In this document: positions 34,804-43,312 of the stretch, piece by piece
How the letters are laid out: each line of letters opens with the position of its first letter
Numbering within the stretch: the first letter of the stretch is position 1
NCBI RefSeq assembly: GCF_000223985.1
Contig: NZ_AFWV01000021.1
Coordinates: 1 to 64,000, forward strand
From: Thiocapsa marina 5811
GTDB taxonomy: Bacteria > Pseudomonadota > Gammaproteobacteria > Chromatiales > Chromatiaceae
DNA: 64,000 nt
Direction: 5' to 3'
Position numbers and translations under genes: made by a program
Notes under the pieces: generated by a model
Told to the model about the DNA's origin: nothing
Database searches by the model: none
What the model saw: the letters and a program-made list of their open reading frames with translations, nothing else

Positions 34804-36783
34804 CTAAAAACACGGCACACCGTGGTGGGCGTGGTCTAAGACCGGAAAGTTCAGTCGGACCTCCGTGCCCCTCGAGAGATCCGAATGGATGCGCATCTCC
34901 CCGCCGTGCTGCTCGACGAGTCGCCGCACGATGGCGAGGCCCAGCCCGGTCCCGTTGGTCTTGGTGCTGAAGAAGGGCTCGGTCAGACGTGCGAGCAGGT
35001 GCGCCGGGATCGGCTCGCCGCCGTTGTGCACGCGCAGCAAGATGCGCTGCTCCGGCGGCTGCAACTCGATGCTCCAAGTCACCGGCGTGCCCTCGGGTGC
35101 GGCCTGACAGGCGTTGTCGGTGAGGTTGACGAGGATCTGTCGCAGGCGATCCGCGTCCGCGAGGATCCGAACGGCTGCCGGTGTCGAGTCGATGCGGACC
35201 GGGTGTCGTCGGTCGCCGTCGGCATAGCCCGAAACGAAGTCGGCGAGTGTCGAGACCAGATCAACCGGCTGCAGATCCAGGCTCAGCGGCTTGGCGTAGA
35301 GGAGCATGTCTTCGAGCAGGCGCCGCATCCGCTCGGCCTCGCCCGAGGCCAGCGCGATGCGCCGCTGCGCGCGCTCCTCGAGCGGGAGTCCGGCGAGCGA
35401 CTCCAACGCCATGGACACCGTCGTGAGCGGGGTGCGCAGCTCGTGGGCGATGCCCGAGGCGAACTCCCCGATGGCCGCAAGGCGGCTCTGCTCGGCGAAG
35501 CGGGCAGTGCGCCCGAACGCCTGGGTCAGGAGCTGCGCGATGTTGCCCAAGAGGCGCCGCCGAGCGGCATCGAAGCCCTCGGGGCGACGGGTCGCAAACA
35601 CCACCACCGCCGGGACGGGCGTCTGCGTCTGCGCGGTGAGCGGCAGGAAGATCGCGTCCCGCATACCGAGCGCGACCAGGTGAGCGAGAAACTCGTAGGC
35701 CGGATTCTCGCGCACCCGGGCGACGGCATCGGCGACATGGATGGGTGCGGCCTCCGCCAGTGCGGACTCGAGCAGCGTGCCCTGCAAGCGGTAAAGCCGT
35801 CGATCGCTCGGCTGCGGCCCGCCGTCCAGCCAGCCGGTCTCCACGCGCGCGTTGGCGCGGGCATCGTCGATGAAGACGACCCCGATCCAGTCGAATCCGA
35901 GTAGATCCCGAAACTCGCCGCTCAAGAACCCCAGAAGCTCGTCGAGATCGCTGCCCTGCTGCAGGCGGCGAATGAGCTGGTGCAGCAGATCGAGCCGTAC
36001 CGAGAGGCGATTGAAGCTGCCGGTCAGCTCCCGGATCTCGGTGCTGCCCTCGACCGGCGTGCGATGCCCGAAATCGCCGTCGGCGACGCGTTGGAAGCCG
36101 GCGATGGTGCGGCGCAGCGGTGCGAGCACGCGGTAGCGCAGGATCAGCAGTAAGGCGGCCGCGACCAGGACCACCACGACCGCCAGACCGAGCGCGCCTT
36201 GGACGACCTTGCGATACTCGCTCGCGGTCCAGTCGCGCAGGGCCCGTGTCAGCCTTGCGGTGGCATCGCCGAGGACGGCATGCTCGGCGATGGCGTGCTC
36301 GGCCGCCCATTCCAGACGCGGCTCCTCGGTGTCCTCGCCGATCGCCTCGAAGAGTGCGCCACGCCAGGTCTTCCAGGCCTGCTCCAAGTCCCGGATGGCG
36401 AGCGTCACGCCGGTGCCCAGGCGCGGCATCATCCAGGGCAACGGGGTCGGCACCTCGTGGCTGAAGTCGCCCTTCATGAAGGCATCGACGACCTGATCGA
36501 AGGTCGCGACGTGGGTGGTCAGATCCCGGTAGTAGAGTCGGACATCGCGGTAGTAGGTGGGATAGTCGCGCGGGGCGTTTTGCTTGTAATTCATCGCCTG
36601 CGCGTGGATCTGCTCGGCGGCGAGCTCGAGCTGCCCGGCGATCTCGACCAGGGCGTCGTAGGCCAACTGGCGCTGAAAGGCGCCGACGGCATAGAGACCC
36701 GCACCGGCAAAGAGCAGCACCAGAGCGAGGAAGCCGGCGGTGAGCTGAAAGCCGAGGCTGGAGAGGCGCTGAGAAAGGGTCAT
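34804..36783 (-). CDS. Membrane sensor histidine kinase (HAMP-GAF-HisKA-HATPase)
   Basis: A 659-residue kinase. A first transmembrane helix (about 12-35, FQLTAGFLALVLLFAGAGLY) and a second (about 200-222, ALGLAVVVVLVAAALLLILR) bracket a 165-residue helical periplasmic sensor. A HAMP linker (RVLAPLRRTIAGFQRVADGD) and a GAF-like domain (about 290-425, LLGFDWIGVVFIDDARANAR) come next. The phosphorylated His lies in GEFASGIAHELRTPLTTVSM. The ATP-binding domain has the N box LVNLTDNACQAAPEGTP, and FFSTKTNGTGLGLAIVRRLV with EQHGGEMRIHS (G2). No response regulator is adjacent, so it is an orphan. It reports an unknown envelope signal. Confidence 0.92.
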   Translation of the reverse strand: MTLSQRLSSLGFQLTAGFLALVLLFAGAGLYAVGAFQRQLAYDALVEIAGQLELAAEQIHAQAMNYKQNAPRDYPTYYRDVRLYYRDLTTHVATFDQVVDAFMKGDFSHEVPTPLPWMMPRLGTGVTLAIRDLEQAWKTWRGALFEAIGEDTEEPRLEWAAEHAIAEHAVLGDATARLTRALRDWTASEYRKVVQGALGLAVVVVLVAAALLLILRYRVLAPLRRTIAGFQRVADGDFGHRTPVEGSTEIRELTGSFNRLSVRLDLLHQLIRRLQQGSDLDELLGFLSGEFRDLLGFDWIGVVFIDDARANARVETGWLDGGPQPSDRRLYRLQGTLLESALAEAAPIHVADAVARVRENPAYEFLAHLVALGMRDAIFLPLTAQTQTPVPAVVVFATRRPEGFDAARRRLLGNIAQLLTQAFGRTARFAEQSRLAAIGEFASGIAHELRTPLTTVSMALESLAGLPLEERAQRRIALASGEAERMRRLLEDMLLYAKPLSLDLQPVDLVSTLADFVSGYADGDRRHPVRIDSTPAAVRILADADRLRQILVNLTDNACQAAPEGTPVTWSIELQPPEQRILLRVHNGGEPIPAHLLARLTEPFFSTKTNGTGLGLAIVRRLVEQHGGEMRIHSDLSRGTEVRLNFPVLDHAHHGVPCF

Positions 36784-36888
36784 TGTCGAGGATGGCTCCC
36801 CAGGCGCGGCACGCGATGTTTTTGGATGGAATCGGCCTCGGCAGACTTGACGAACGCTCGAGTCGGAGCGGGGATGCCGACGCCTCGC

Positions 36889-37671
36889 TCAGAGCATTGT
36901 CCCGAGCAAAACCCCCCTGGTGCGCAGATCTTCCATCAATCCCGCCCCGAAGGCGATGACCTGATCCGGATCCGGATGGCCGAGCTCCGCTGCGATGCGC
37001 ACGAGCACCTCGCGCCCGGTCGCGTGGCGCGTCTGCTCGTCGAGCAGGATCAACAGGCGCTGTGTCACGGCGTTGATCTCGAGGAAGGCGATGTCGTCGC
37101 CCGGCGTACGATAGACCACCAGATGGGTCGGCTGGTCCGGGGGTGCATCCGGTCGGCAGTCCGGCCCGATGCGATGGACCGGGAAGCGATAGCTGAGATT
37201 CCAGGCCAGCGGCGAGACCACGGGGCACCCCTCGAGCAGGTCGCCGCTCGGATCGATACAGGCTCGATCCGGCTCGGCGTCGCTGATCTGCAAGGCCAGC
37301 TCGACCCATTCGTAGTGCGCCAGCTCCAGAAGAAAGGGCGGATCCCGAGGATTATCCGCGCGCGAGGTTTGCAAAAAGTCTAGAAACTCCTGTCCCAGCT
37401 CGAGGAAAAGCGGCGTCTTTGCGCGATGACGGACGAAGAAGTCCCGGATCAGGTCGTCCCAGTGCGCGTCGGGAAGGATCCGACGAATCACCGGAAAGTT
37501 GCCCGCGAGCAAGGCAGAGGCGTTGTTGAACACCAGGTCGCGATAGATCGCCATGCGGCGATCCTCGACATCCTCGGGTTTCGGGACCCGTGTCGGATCG
37601 CGCAGATGGGCGGCGAAGGCGCGCTGGCGTCGGATGAAATCGGGTTGAACGACATCGGCGTGCTCAGGCAT
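36889..37671 (-). CDS. HvfC/DUF2063 partner of a DUF692 enzyme
   Basis: A 260-residue protein from ATG 37671, overlapping the upstream DUF692 gene by 8 bp. The N-terminal part ([60 protein letters not shown]) is the helical DUF2063 domain. The C-terminal part ([40 protein letters not shown]) is a winged-helix-like, RRE-type domain. In characterised relatives this protein presents a cysteine-containing precursor peptide to the DUF692 multinuclear iron oxidase. No precursor gene is visible in this operon. Confidence 0.85.
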   Translation of the reverse strand: MPEHADVVQPDFIRRQRAFAAHLRDPTRVPKPEDVEDRRMAIYRDLVFNNASALLAGNFPVIRRILPDAHWDDLIRDFFVRHRAKTPLFLELGQEFLDFLQTSRADNPRDPPFLLELAHYEWVELALQISDAEPDRACIDPSGDLLEGCPVVSPLAWNLSYRFPVHRIGPDCRPDAPPDQPTHLVVYRTPGDDIAFLEINAVTQRLLILLDEQTRHATGREVLVRIAAELGHPDPDQVIAFGAGLMEDLRTRGVLLGTML

Positions 37672-38521
37672 CGGCCGCGCTCCGCGCCGATCGCGCCGCA
37701 TGGGCCTGCTGGATCTGTTTGATCCGATCGACCTCGCGAACCAGCTCGTCGATTGGCGGGATGTTGAAGTCGCGCTCCAGGAGCGTCGGGAAGACCCCGA
37801 AGCGCGCATAGGCCAGATCCAGCAGCTCCCACACCGGGTCGATGACGTCCGCGCCGTGGGTGTCGACCCGCAGATCCTCGGCCTCCACGTAGTGACCGGC
37901 GATGTGGCCGTAGCGGATCCGCTCCCCCGGCAGGGCGCCCAGGAAGGCGAGCGGGTCATAGCCGTGGTTGACGGCGTTGACATGGATGTTGTTCACGTCG
38001 AGCAGCAGATCGCAGTCGGCTTCGGTCAGTACGGCGTTGATGAAGTCGATCTCGGACAGCTCTTGCCCCGGCGCGCCGTAGTAGGAAACGTTCTCCAGAG
38101 CGATGCGCCGCTCCAGGATCTCCTGCACCCGACGCACGCGTCCGGCGACATGCCGCACGGCATCTTCCGTGAAGGGGATGGGCAGAAGGTCGTAGAGATG
38201 GCCGTCGTCGGAGCAGTAGCTCAGATGCTCGGTGTAGGCGCGGATGCCGTGCTCATCCAGGAACGCCTTGACCTGCCGCACGAAGTGCAGGTCGAGCGGG
38301 GTCGGGGCGCCGATCGAGAGCGAGAGTCCGTGACAGACGAAGGGATGGCGCTCGGTGAGCGCGCGCAGGCGGCGCGCATTCACGCCGCCCATGCCGATCC
38401 AGTTTTCCGGGGCGATCTCGTAGAAATCGACCTCTGCCGGAGACTGCTCCGCCAGTGCACTCAAAAAGGAGCGCCGCAGGCCGAGACCGGCGCCGTGAAC
38501 GGGGTAGGGTTGTGGAGTCAT
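37664..38521 (-). CDS. DUF692 multinuclear non-heme iron oxidase (MNIO/HvfB)
   Basis: A 285-residue TIM-barrel enzyme from ATG 38521. Family hallmarks: [106 protein letters not shown] (two metal-binding His/Asp clusters) and [11 protein letters not shown]. Enzymes of this family install modifications such as oxazolone/thioamide or thiooxazole on peptide cysteines using two or three iron ions. Coupled to HvfC. An in-frame extension upstream of 38521 is not protein-like and was excluded. Confidence 0.9.
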   Translation of the reverse strand: MTPQPYPVHGAGLGLRRSFLSALAEQSPAEVDFYEIAPENWIGMGGVNARRLRALTERHPFVCHGLSLSIGAPTPLDLHFVRQVKAFLDEHGIRAYTEHLSYCSDDGHLYDLLPIPFTEDAVRHVAGRVRRVQEILERRIALENVSYYGAPGQELSEIDFINAVLTEADCDLLLDVNNIHVNAVNHGYDPLAFLGALPGERIRYGHIAGHYVEAEDLRVDTHGADVIDPVWELLDLAYARFGVFPTLLERDFNIPPIDELVREVDRIKQIQQAHAARSARSAADA

Positions 38522-38829
38522 GCCGTCAATGGGCTCCGGATGGGATCGTGATACGGATAGAGACCGCGCGATCGGAGGCGTTCTTTCGGTCGGGATCGAC
38601 TCGACCGCCGCCGCGACGATCTCTGCGAGCACGGTGTCGGCGCCATGTGTTCGGTGCTCCGGCCAGGACGGTCGTGTCGCCGCATCCCGAGTGTGCCTGA
38701 TTCCGGGCACCACCTCCGGTGCCGTTCGGCAGACGGTTTCCAGTCGATCCGACAATAATCGTATCGGGGCCGGCTTGATCAAGACCGCATCGACGGCATC
38801 GGCCGGGCTCATCCCCGCTCCACCAAACG

Positions 38830-38964
38830 TGCGCGCAGCGTTTGGCGCGCGTTCTCGCGCCGCACGATCGTGAAGAGCCAGCCCTTCACGGCCTCGCGGT
38901 TCTGCGGTGTGTTCAGCGAGCGCCAGGCCCGCAGCAGCCCGCTGAATCGGTGGGCTAAGCACAT
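38830..38964 (-). pseudogene. ECF sigma factor relic
   Basis: A minus-strand stretch from about 38964 reads [40 protein letters not shown], the end of region 2 of an ECF-type RNA polymerase sigma factor (compare RAWRxLxxxRDPxAxKGWLxxIxRxxxR). Neither the start of region 2 nor region 4 is found. It lies upstream of, and in the same orientation as, the DUF692 pair, a context in which ECF sigma factors often control such genes. Confidence 0.6.
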
Positions 38965-39088
38965 TCAACGCTTTGGTGGATAGAAATCCTCCGATCTGCC
39001 AACATCGTTTGCATCACGCCATCTCGGCAGTCGAAGGCACCCCGTTGGAGAGCTTCATCCAGACCCACGAGGCGACGATGCGATCGTG

Positions 39089-39202
39089 ATGCTCGACTTC
39101 GTGATCTGGGCTCAGCACTTGTTGTTTCATGCCGTGCCCGCGCTGTGGCGACTGCACCGGGTCCATCATGCCGACCCGACTTACCCGATTCATTCAACCC
39201 TA
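39089..39202 (+). pseudogene. Fatty-acid hydroxylase/sterol desaturase fragment
   Basis: The frame from 39089 encodes MLDFVIWAQHLLFHAVPALW followed by RLHRVHHADPTYPIHSTLRR. QHxLFHxVPxLWRLHRVHH is one of the conserved histidine boxes (HxxHH) of the fatty-acid hydroxylase superfamily. The fragment runs into the hydrolase gene leader, so both ends of the original gene are missing. Confidence 0.65.
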
Positions 39203-39215
39203 CGGAGACCAATGC

Positions 39216-40118
39216 ATGAACCCTCGTCTTTACAGCGCCGGGCTTGCGCTCGCCACGGCATTGGCTGCCGGCACTGCAGCGGCCGAAGAGGTCACCCTGA
39301 CCAACCGAGGCCTCACCCTGAACGCCAACCTGGAGACGACCGGCGCCCAATGGCAACAAGGCCCGGTGGTGCTCATGACCCACGGCACGCTCGCCCATGG
39401 CGGCATGGAGATCATGCAGACCCTGCAATCGGCCTTGCAGGAGCGCGGGATCAGCTCGCTGGCGATGACCCTGAGTCTGGGGCTCGACAACCGCAGCGGC
39501 ATGTATGATTGCGCCGTGCCTCATACCCACCTGCACACCGACGCCGTGGGCGAGATCGGCGCTTGGCTCGACTGGCTGCAGAGCCAAGGGGTCGAAGAGG
39601 TGGCCCTGCTGGGACATTCGCGCGGCGGGAATCAGTCGGCCCGTTTCGCGGCCGAGCATCCGGACGCGCCGCTCGACGCCGTGATCCTGATCGCACCGCA
39701 GACCTGGAGCGAGGCCGCTGCGGCGCAGGACTACGCGAAGCGCTACGGCACGTCGTTGGAGTCCCGGCTCGAGCGGGCGCGCCAGCTCGCTTCGGACGGT
39801 CGCGGCGCGGAGATGCTCGAGCCGATCGACTTCATCTATTGTACGGAGACCGCCGCAACCGCCGCCGCCTTTCTCTCCTACTACGCACCCGATCCCCGCA
39901 TGGACACCCCGAGCCTAATCCCGGAGATCAAGGCCTCGGTGTTGGTGATCGCCGGCAGCGAGGACGATGTCGTCGACGGACTGGTCGAGACGGTTCAGCC
40001 GATAGCGGACGGCGAGCGCGTCAACCTGATCGTGTTGGACGGCGCCGATCATTTCTTCCGTGATCTTTATGCCGAGGAGATTGCCGACGATGTACAGATG
40101 CTGCTCGGCGACAATTAG
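39216..40118 (+). CDS. Exported alpha/beta hydrolase
   Basis: A 300-residue protein from ATG 39216 behind GGAGA. Signal peptide MNPRLYSAGLALATALAAGT, cleaved near AAA/EE. Alpha/beta hydrolase features: VVLMTHGTLAHGGMEIM (oxyanion region), the nucleophile elbow VALLGHSRGGNQSARFAAEH (Ser in GHSRG), an acid in VLVIAGSEDDVVDGLV and the catalytic His in LIVLDGADHFFRDLYAEEI. The substrate is not predictable from sequence; esterase- or peptidase-like activity in the periplasm is likely. It is monocistronic. Confidence 0.85.
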   Translation: MNPRLYSAGLALATALAAGTAAAEEVTLTNRGLTLNANLETTGAQWQQGPVVLMTHGTLAHGGMEIMQTLQSALQERGISSLAMTLSLGLDNRSGMYDCAVPHTHLHTDAVGEIGAWLDWLQSQGVEEVALLGHSRGGNQSARFAAEHPDAPLDAVILIAPQTWSEAAAAQDYAKRYGTSLESRLERARQLASDGRGAEMLEPIDFIYCTETAATAAAFLSYYAPDPRMDTPSLIPEIKASVLVIAGSEDDVVDGLVETVQPIADGERVNLIVLDGADHFFRDLYAEEIADDVQMLLGDN

Positions 40119-40379
40119 AGGGGCGGCGATGGCGCCGGCCGGCTCCGATGTCGGATCGACGAGCGGTCGCCTCGGCGCCGCCGCCCGGGTCTAGCCAACC
40201 GCAACAGTCAACCCGCGGAGCTCCTACGGCGAATATTGACAGCATCTGTACGGTAGTAAAATCCCCGCGATCGCCTAAATTTGTAGCCTGTGCAAGGGCG
40301 GGGCACGGACTCCATCGGGTCACGCGTACAGCATCCACCGTTTTTACTTGTCCTGTAGCCTCTGTCCAATTTGGCGACG
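40119..40379. promoter_or_regulatory. Intergenic region with a possible -35 box
   Basis: A consensus-like TTGACA at 40236-40241 lies 138 bp before the next gene, in locally AT-richer sequence (gaatattgacagc). No good -10 hexamer at 16-18 bp spacing was found, so the promoter call is weak. Confidence 0.25.
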
Positions 40380-41267
40380 ATGATCAAAGCTCACTCTCAA
40401 CGCGTGTTGCAGCCGTACTCGGCTCAAGTGCAAATCGCCGAATCCGATGATGCGCGAGCGCTTTCGATGGATGGCGATTTGTGGGAGTTCCATTTTATTT
40501 ATTCAAACGCTCGCGGCGGAAAAGCAAGCGTCGGTCGACAGCAGGGCCGCTTTACCAGGGCAGCGCACATTAGGCGGTGCGATCTCGAGCGGGTGATCGA
40601 GAACCCGGTCACGGACGATGGCCGAGTTGACGAGCGCATCCTTGAGTTGGCGAGGTTTCTGATCGGAGCACGACTGCCGTTCGAGGCGGCCGATCGGTAC
40701 GAGTACTGGCTCCTCGACTCGAAGGACCAATCGCCGCTCGCCTTGATTTTCTCTTGCGTCGACGCCTCGGAGATGGCGTCTTTTCCAAAACTCACCGATT
40801 GGGCGGCGCTTCCGGCTGCTGTCATGCCGATCGAAACGAGCGAAGCCGAGCGCAGCAGGTCACATGGACCCGTAAACTACAGATTGGAACGTTGCGTCGC
40901 GGAGCGTGCGGGTAGCAAACCGAGAGCGCAATGGTTCACCCGGAGGTACCACGAGACCGAGGATTTTCCGCCGTTCTTGGTCCGCGAGGACTGGGAGAGC
41001 GAAGAACACGGGGATCTTTGTCGACGTTACCTGCAACGCCAAGCCCCGCGTTTGTTGATGCTGCATGGAGTTAGTCTCGAGGAGCGGCGCAGAATGGAGT
41101 TGGCGGCACGCGCGAACGCGCTCGATGTGGCGCGTTTCTATCCGCTGTATCCGGAAATCGCCGATCCCGAGGTGATGGATAAATTGCGGATCGAAGCCCG
41201 GCTGCGGATGGCGGCAGGCGAAACAGCCTATTCGATGGGACGACGGGATGGCGTTCTATACCAATGA
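40380..41267 (+). CDS. Hypothetical protein
   Basis: A 295-residue soluble protein from ATG 40380 (an in-frame TTG at 40371 is possible). Visible features: AESDDARALSMDGDLWEFHF, RFTRAAHIRRCDLERVIENP, LELARFLIGARLPFEAADRY and EYWLLDSKDQSPLALIFSCV in the first half. The charged C-terminal half has DLCRRYLQRQAPRLLMLHGV and ERRRMELAARANALDVARFY, helices and a tail of basic residues. No transmembrane segment or catalytic motif and no recognised family. Codon use is like that of the neighbouring chromosome. Confidence 0.65.
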   Translation: MIKAHSQRVLQPYSAQVQIAESDDARALSMDGDLWEFHFIYSNARGGKASVGRQQGRFTRAAHIRRCDLERVIENPVTDDGRVDERILELARFLIGARLPFEAADRYEYWLLDSKDQSPLALIFSCVDASEMASFPKLTDWAALPAAVMPIETSEAERSRSHGPVNYRLERCVAERAGSKPRAQWFTRRYHETEDFPPFLVREDWESEEHGDLCRRYLQRQAPRLLMLHGVSLEERRRMELAARANALDVARFYPLYPEIADPEVMDKLRIEARLRMAAGETAYSMGRRDGVLYQ

Positions 41268-41926
41268 TGCAGACGCCTCTGACCTCTCGGTATTGCAGCG
41301 AACGATTGCCACCGCGTTGAAATCGATCATGAACTTTCAGGCCGGCAGTCGCGGAGCCGAGATCGGGCGGTCTGGATCCGCGTCGCACCGCCGGCTTCGG
41401 CCTCTGCCTTCTGCGATGACTCCGCCGTCCCCGTGTCGATAGACGCCCGAATCCGGCGCCGCTCGAGTGGGCGATCCGACGCGGGGAAGGGTTTGCCGCG
41501 CCGACATCGTCTTTGCGTCGGGTCGTTCCCGGGCGACACAGGTCGTATCGGCGCTCGGGGGGCCGTCGATGATCGGGCCGGATCTCTCGCCAGCGGCGCG
41601 TGGAGTGGGTGCGATATGCGACGGAACACGAGGGGGGAATGGAAAACCCTTCCGAATCAAAAAGGTCTTTCTCTTTTTCCCATGGACGGCCGGCTCATAA
41701 GTAGCAGTTATGCGGCCCGAAAATGTCTGAGTCGCGCAGCATGTACTGAAACCCTTATACTCCAGCCCCAGTGTCGCCGGGAGGTGCGGAAAATAAGCCG
41801 CTGTCCCGGTGGAGCGGTTCGAAATCCGTTCCTTCGGCATCGCCACTCGACCTGATGCTGGGGCGGATCGGGTCACCGTTTCCTCGAGGTAGCCGAGGCT
41901 CACCACCTGTATGGAGTCACCTTCCA
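41268..41926. other. Non-coding leader region upstream of apr
   Basis: About 660 bp without a convincing gene on either strand. As it precedes a highly expressed energy-metabolism operon it should contain the apr promoter; no clear -35/-10 pair was picked. A pyrimidine-rich run (ctttctctttttccc) is at about 41663-41680. Confidence 0.4.
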
Positions 41927-42790
41927 ATGATCGCAAGTAACCCATTCGCGATTGTGTCCGAGAACCTTTCGCTTGATCCGGGCGTCATGCAAGCGTACGT
42001 CGTTCTGATGGTCATTCTGGTCATCGGCGGCACGCTGCTCGACGTCCTGCATAAAAAGAGTGCCAAGTACTTTTTCGAGAAGGGGCAGTCGCTGAAGAAG
42101 ATTGCCAAGCGTGAAGTCGGGGCCGGCGAGAAGCTCGGTGTCGCGCTGAGCACGGTGACGAACGAGGTGTTGACCTCGAGCGAGTTCAAGAACCCCGACC
42201 GTCGTATCTCGCATCTGTTCACGATGTACGGCTTCGTCTTCTTCGTGGTGACGACGGCCGTGATGATCTTCGGCCTGCCGGTTGCCGAAGGCGAGGGCTC
42301 GGGTTTGGCGCCGCTCCTGTGGCACTTGGGCGCGCTGTCGATCTGTATCGGCGGTTACTGGTTCTGGTTCAAGATCCGCGTCGACGTGCGCTCCGAGGGT
42401 AACGAGTGGTACAACGTTCATCAGTCCGACATCTTCATCGTCTCGCTCTTGCTGATGGCGACCTTCGCGTTGATCTGGTCCTTCCTGCAATCGACGTCCG
42501 GCGCGACCTCCGCATTGAGCATCATCGCGTTTGTTGTCTTCATCGCCGCATCCACGACGCTCTTCAGCACCATCCTATGGTCGAAGTTTGCGCATATGTT
42601 CTTTAAGCCCGCGGCTGCGTTCCAAAAGAAGGTTGCGGTCGCAGACGGATCTCGCGACAAATTGCCCGAGATCCCGGACTTGTCCAGCACCGAGTGCAAA
42701 GAGCGCTATCCGGACATCCCGGAGTACATGGGCGCCAATCCGCCGAACATGGGGCTCGGCATCAAACGCGAAGCTCCGGCCCACTACTGA
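41927..42790 (+). CDS. aprM: APS reductase membrane anchor AprM
   Basis: A 287-residue membrane protein from ATG 41927 (TGGAGTC upstream). Hydrophobic helices: about 20-40 (VMQAYVVLMVILVIGGTLLD), 98-116 (LFTMYGFVFFVVTTAVMIFG), 130-150 (LLWHLGALSICIGGYWFW), 168-190 and 197-220. Soluble parts: HKKSAKYFFEKGQSLKKIAK and the C-terminal tail ERYPDIPEYMGANPPNMGLG. AprM is the alternative to QmoABC as the partner passing electrons between AprBA and the quinone pool in sulfur oxidizers. It is immediately upstream of aprB (39 bp) in the order M-B-A. Confidence 0.93.
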   Translation: MIASNPFAIVSENLSLDPGVMQAYVVLMVILVIGGTLLDVLHKKSAKYFFEKGQSLKKIAKREVGAGEKLGVALSTVTNEVLTSSEFKNPDRRISHLFTMYGFVFFVVTTAVMIFGLPVAEGEGSGLAPLLWHLGALSICIGGYWFWFKIRVDVRSEGNEWYNVHQSDIFIVSLLLMATFALIWSFLQSTSGATSALSIIAFVVFIAASTTLFSTILWSKFAHMFFKPAAAFQKKVAVADGSRDKLPEIPDLSSTECKERYPDIPEYMGANPPNMGLGIKREAPAHY

Positions 42791-42829
42791 TCTCGCCTTG
42801 CGAGCTCAGGTCACGAAGAGGAACACAAT

Positions 42830-43312
42830 ATGCCAACCTTCGTCTACATGACGCGCTGTGACGGCTGCGGTCAGTGTGTCGATATTTGCCCCTCGGATAT
42901 CATGCACATCGATCCGGTGGTGCGCCGCGCCTACAATATCGAGCCCAACATGTGCTGGGAGTGCTACTCCTGCGTGAAGGCTTGTCCGCACAACGCCATC
43001 GACGTCCGCGGTTATGCGGATTTCGCCCCGCTCGGTCATTCGGTCCGGGTGCAACGTGACGAGGAAAAGGGTGTCATCGCTTGGCGGATCATCTTCCGCA
43101 ATGGCGAAAAGGACATGAATCTCCTGGCCCCGATCACGACAAAGCCGTGGGGAAAGCACATTCCTCAATTGTCAGACGCGCCTGCTCCAAGTCAGGAGAT
43201 GCGCGACGGCGAACTTCTGTACAACGAGCCGAAGTACCTCCGATTCGATGACGGTGGTTTGCACACACTCGAAGCCGCCGGGCTTCAACTGAAAGTAGGG
43301 GTGTACGAATGA
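42830..43312 (+). CDS. aprB: Adenylylsulfate reductase beta subunit
   Basis: A 160-residue iron-sulfur protein from ATG 42830 with GAGGAA upstream. The two ferredoxin-type motifs for [4Fe-4S] clusters are MTRCDGCGQCVDICPSDIMH and NMCWECYSCVKACPHNAIDV. The C-terminal extension (VQRDEEKGVIAWRIIFRNGE, LRFDDGGLHTLEAAGLQLKV) wraps the alpha subunit. The protein transfers electrons between AprM and the FAD of AprA. It overlaps aprA by ATGA (43309-43312). Confidence 0.97.
   Translation: MPTFVYMTRCDGCGQCVDICPSDIMHIDPVVRRAYNIEPNMCWECYSCVKACPHNAIDVRGYADFAPLGHSVRVQRDEEKGVIAWRIIFRNGEKDMNLLAPITTKPWGKHIPQLSDAPAPSQEMRDGELLYNEPKYLRFDDGGLHTLEAAGLQLKVGVYE

Noticed and set aside
37672-38968. Extended N-terminus of the DUF692 protein
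   Set aside because: Residues before the ATG at 38521 are not protein-like and overlap the sigma relic in another frame.
41815-41830. GGTTCGAAATCC, resembling a tRNA T-loop
   Set aside because: No pairing T-stem, acceptor stem or anticodon arm could be built around it.
41337-41945. Minus-strand open frame upstream of aprM
   Set aside because: Overlaps the aprM start region and has no domain or ribosome binding site; treated as noncoding.
42778-42790. GGCCCACTAC at the aprM stop, close to the dispersed 11-mer
   Set aside because: Differs in the second base and lies in coding sequence; taken as chance.
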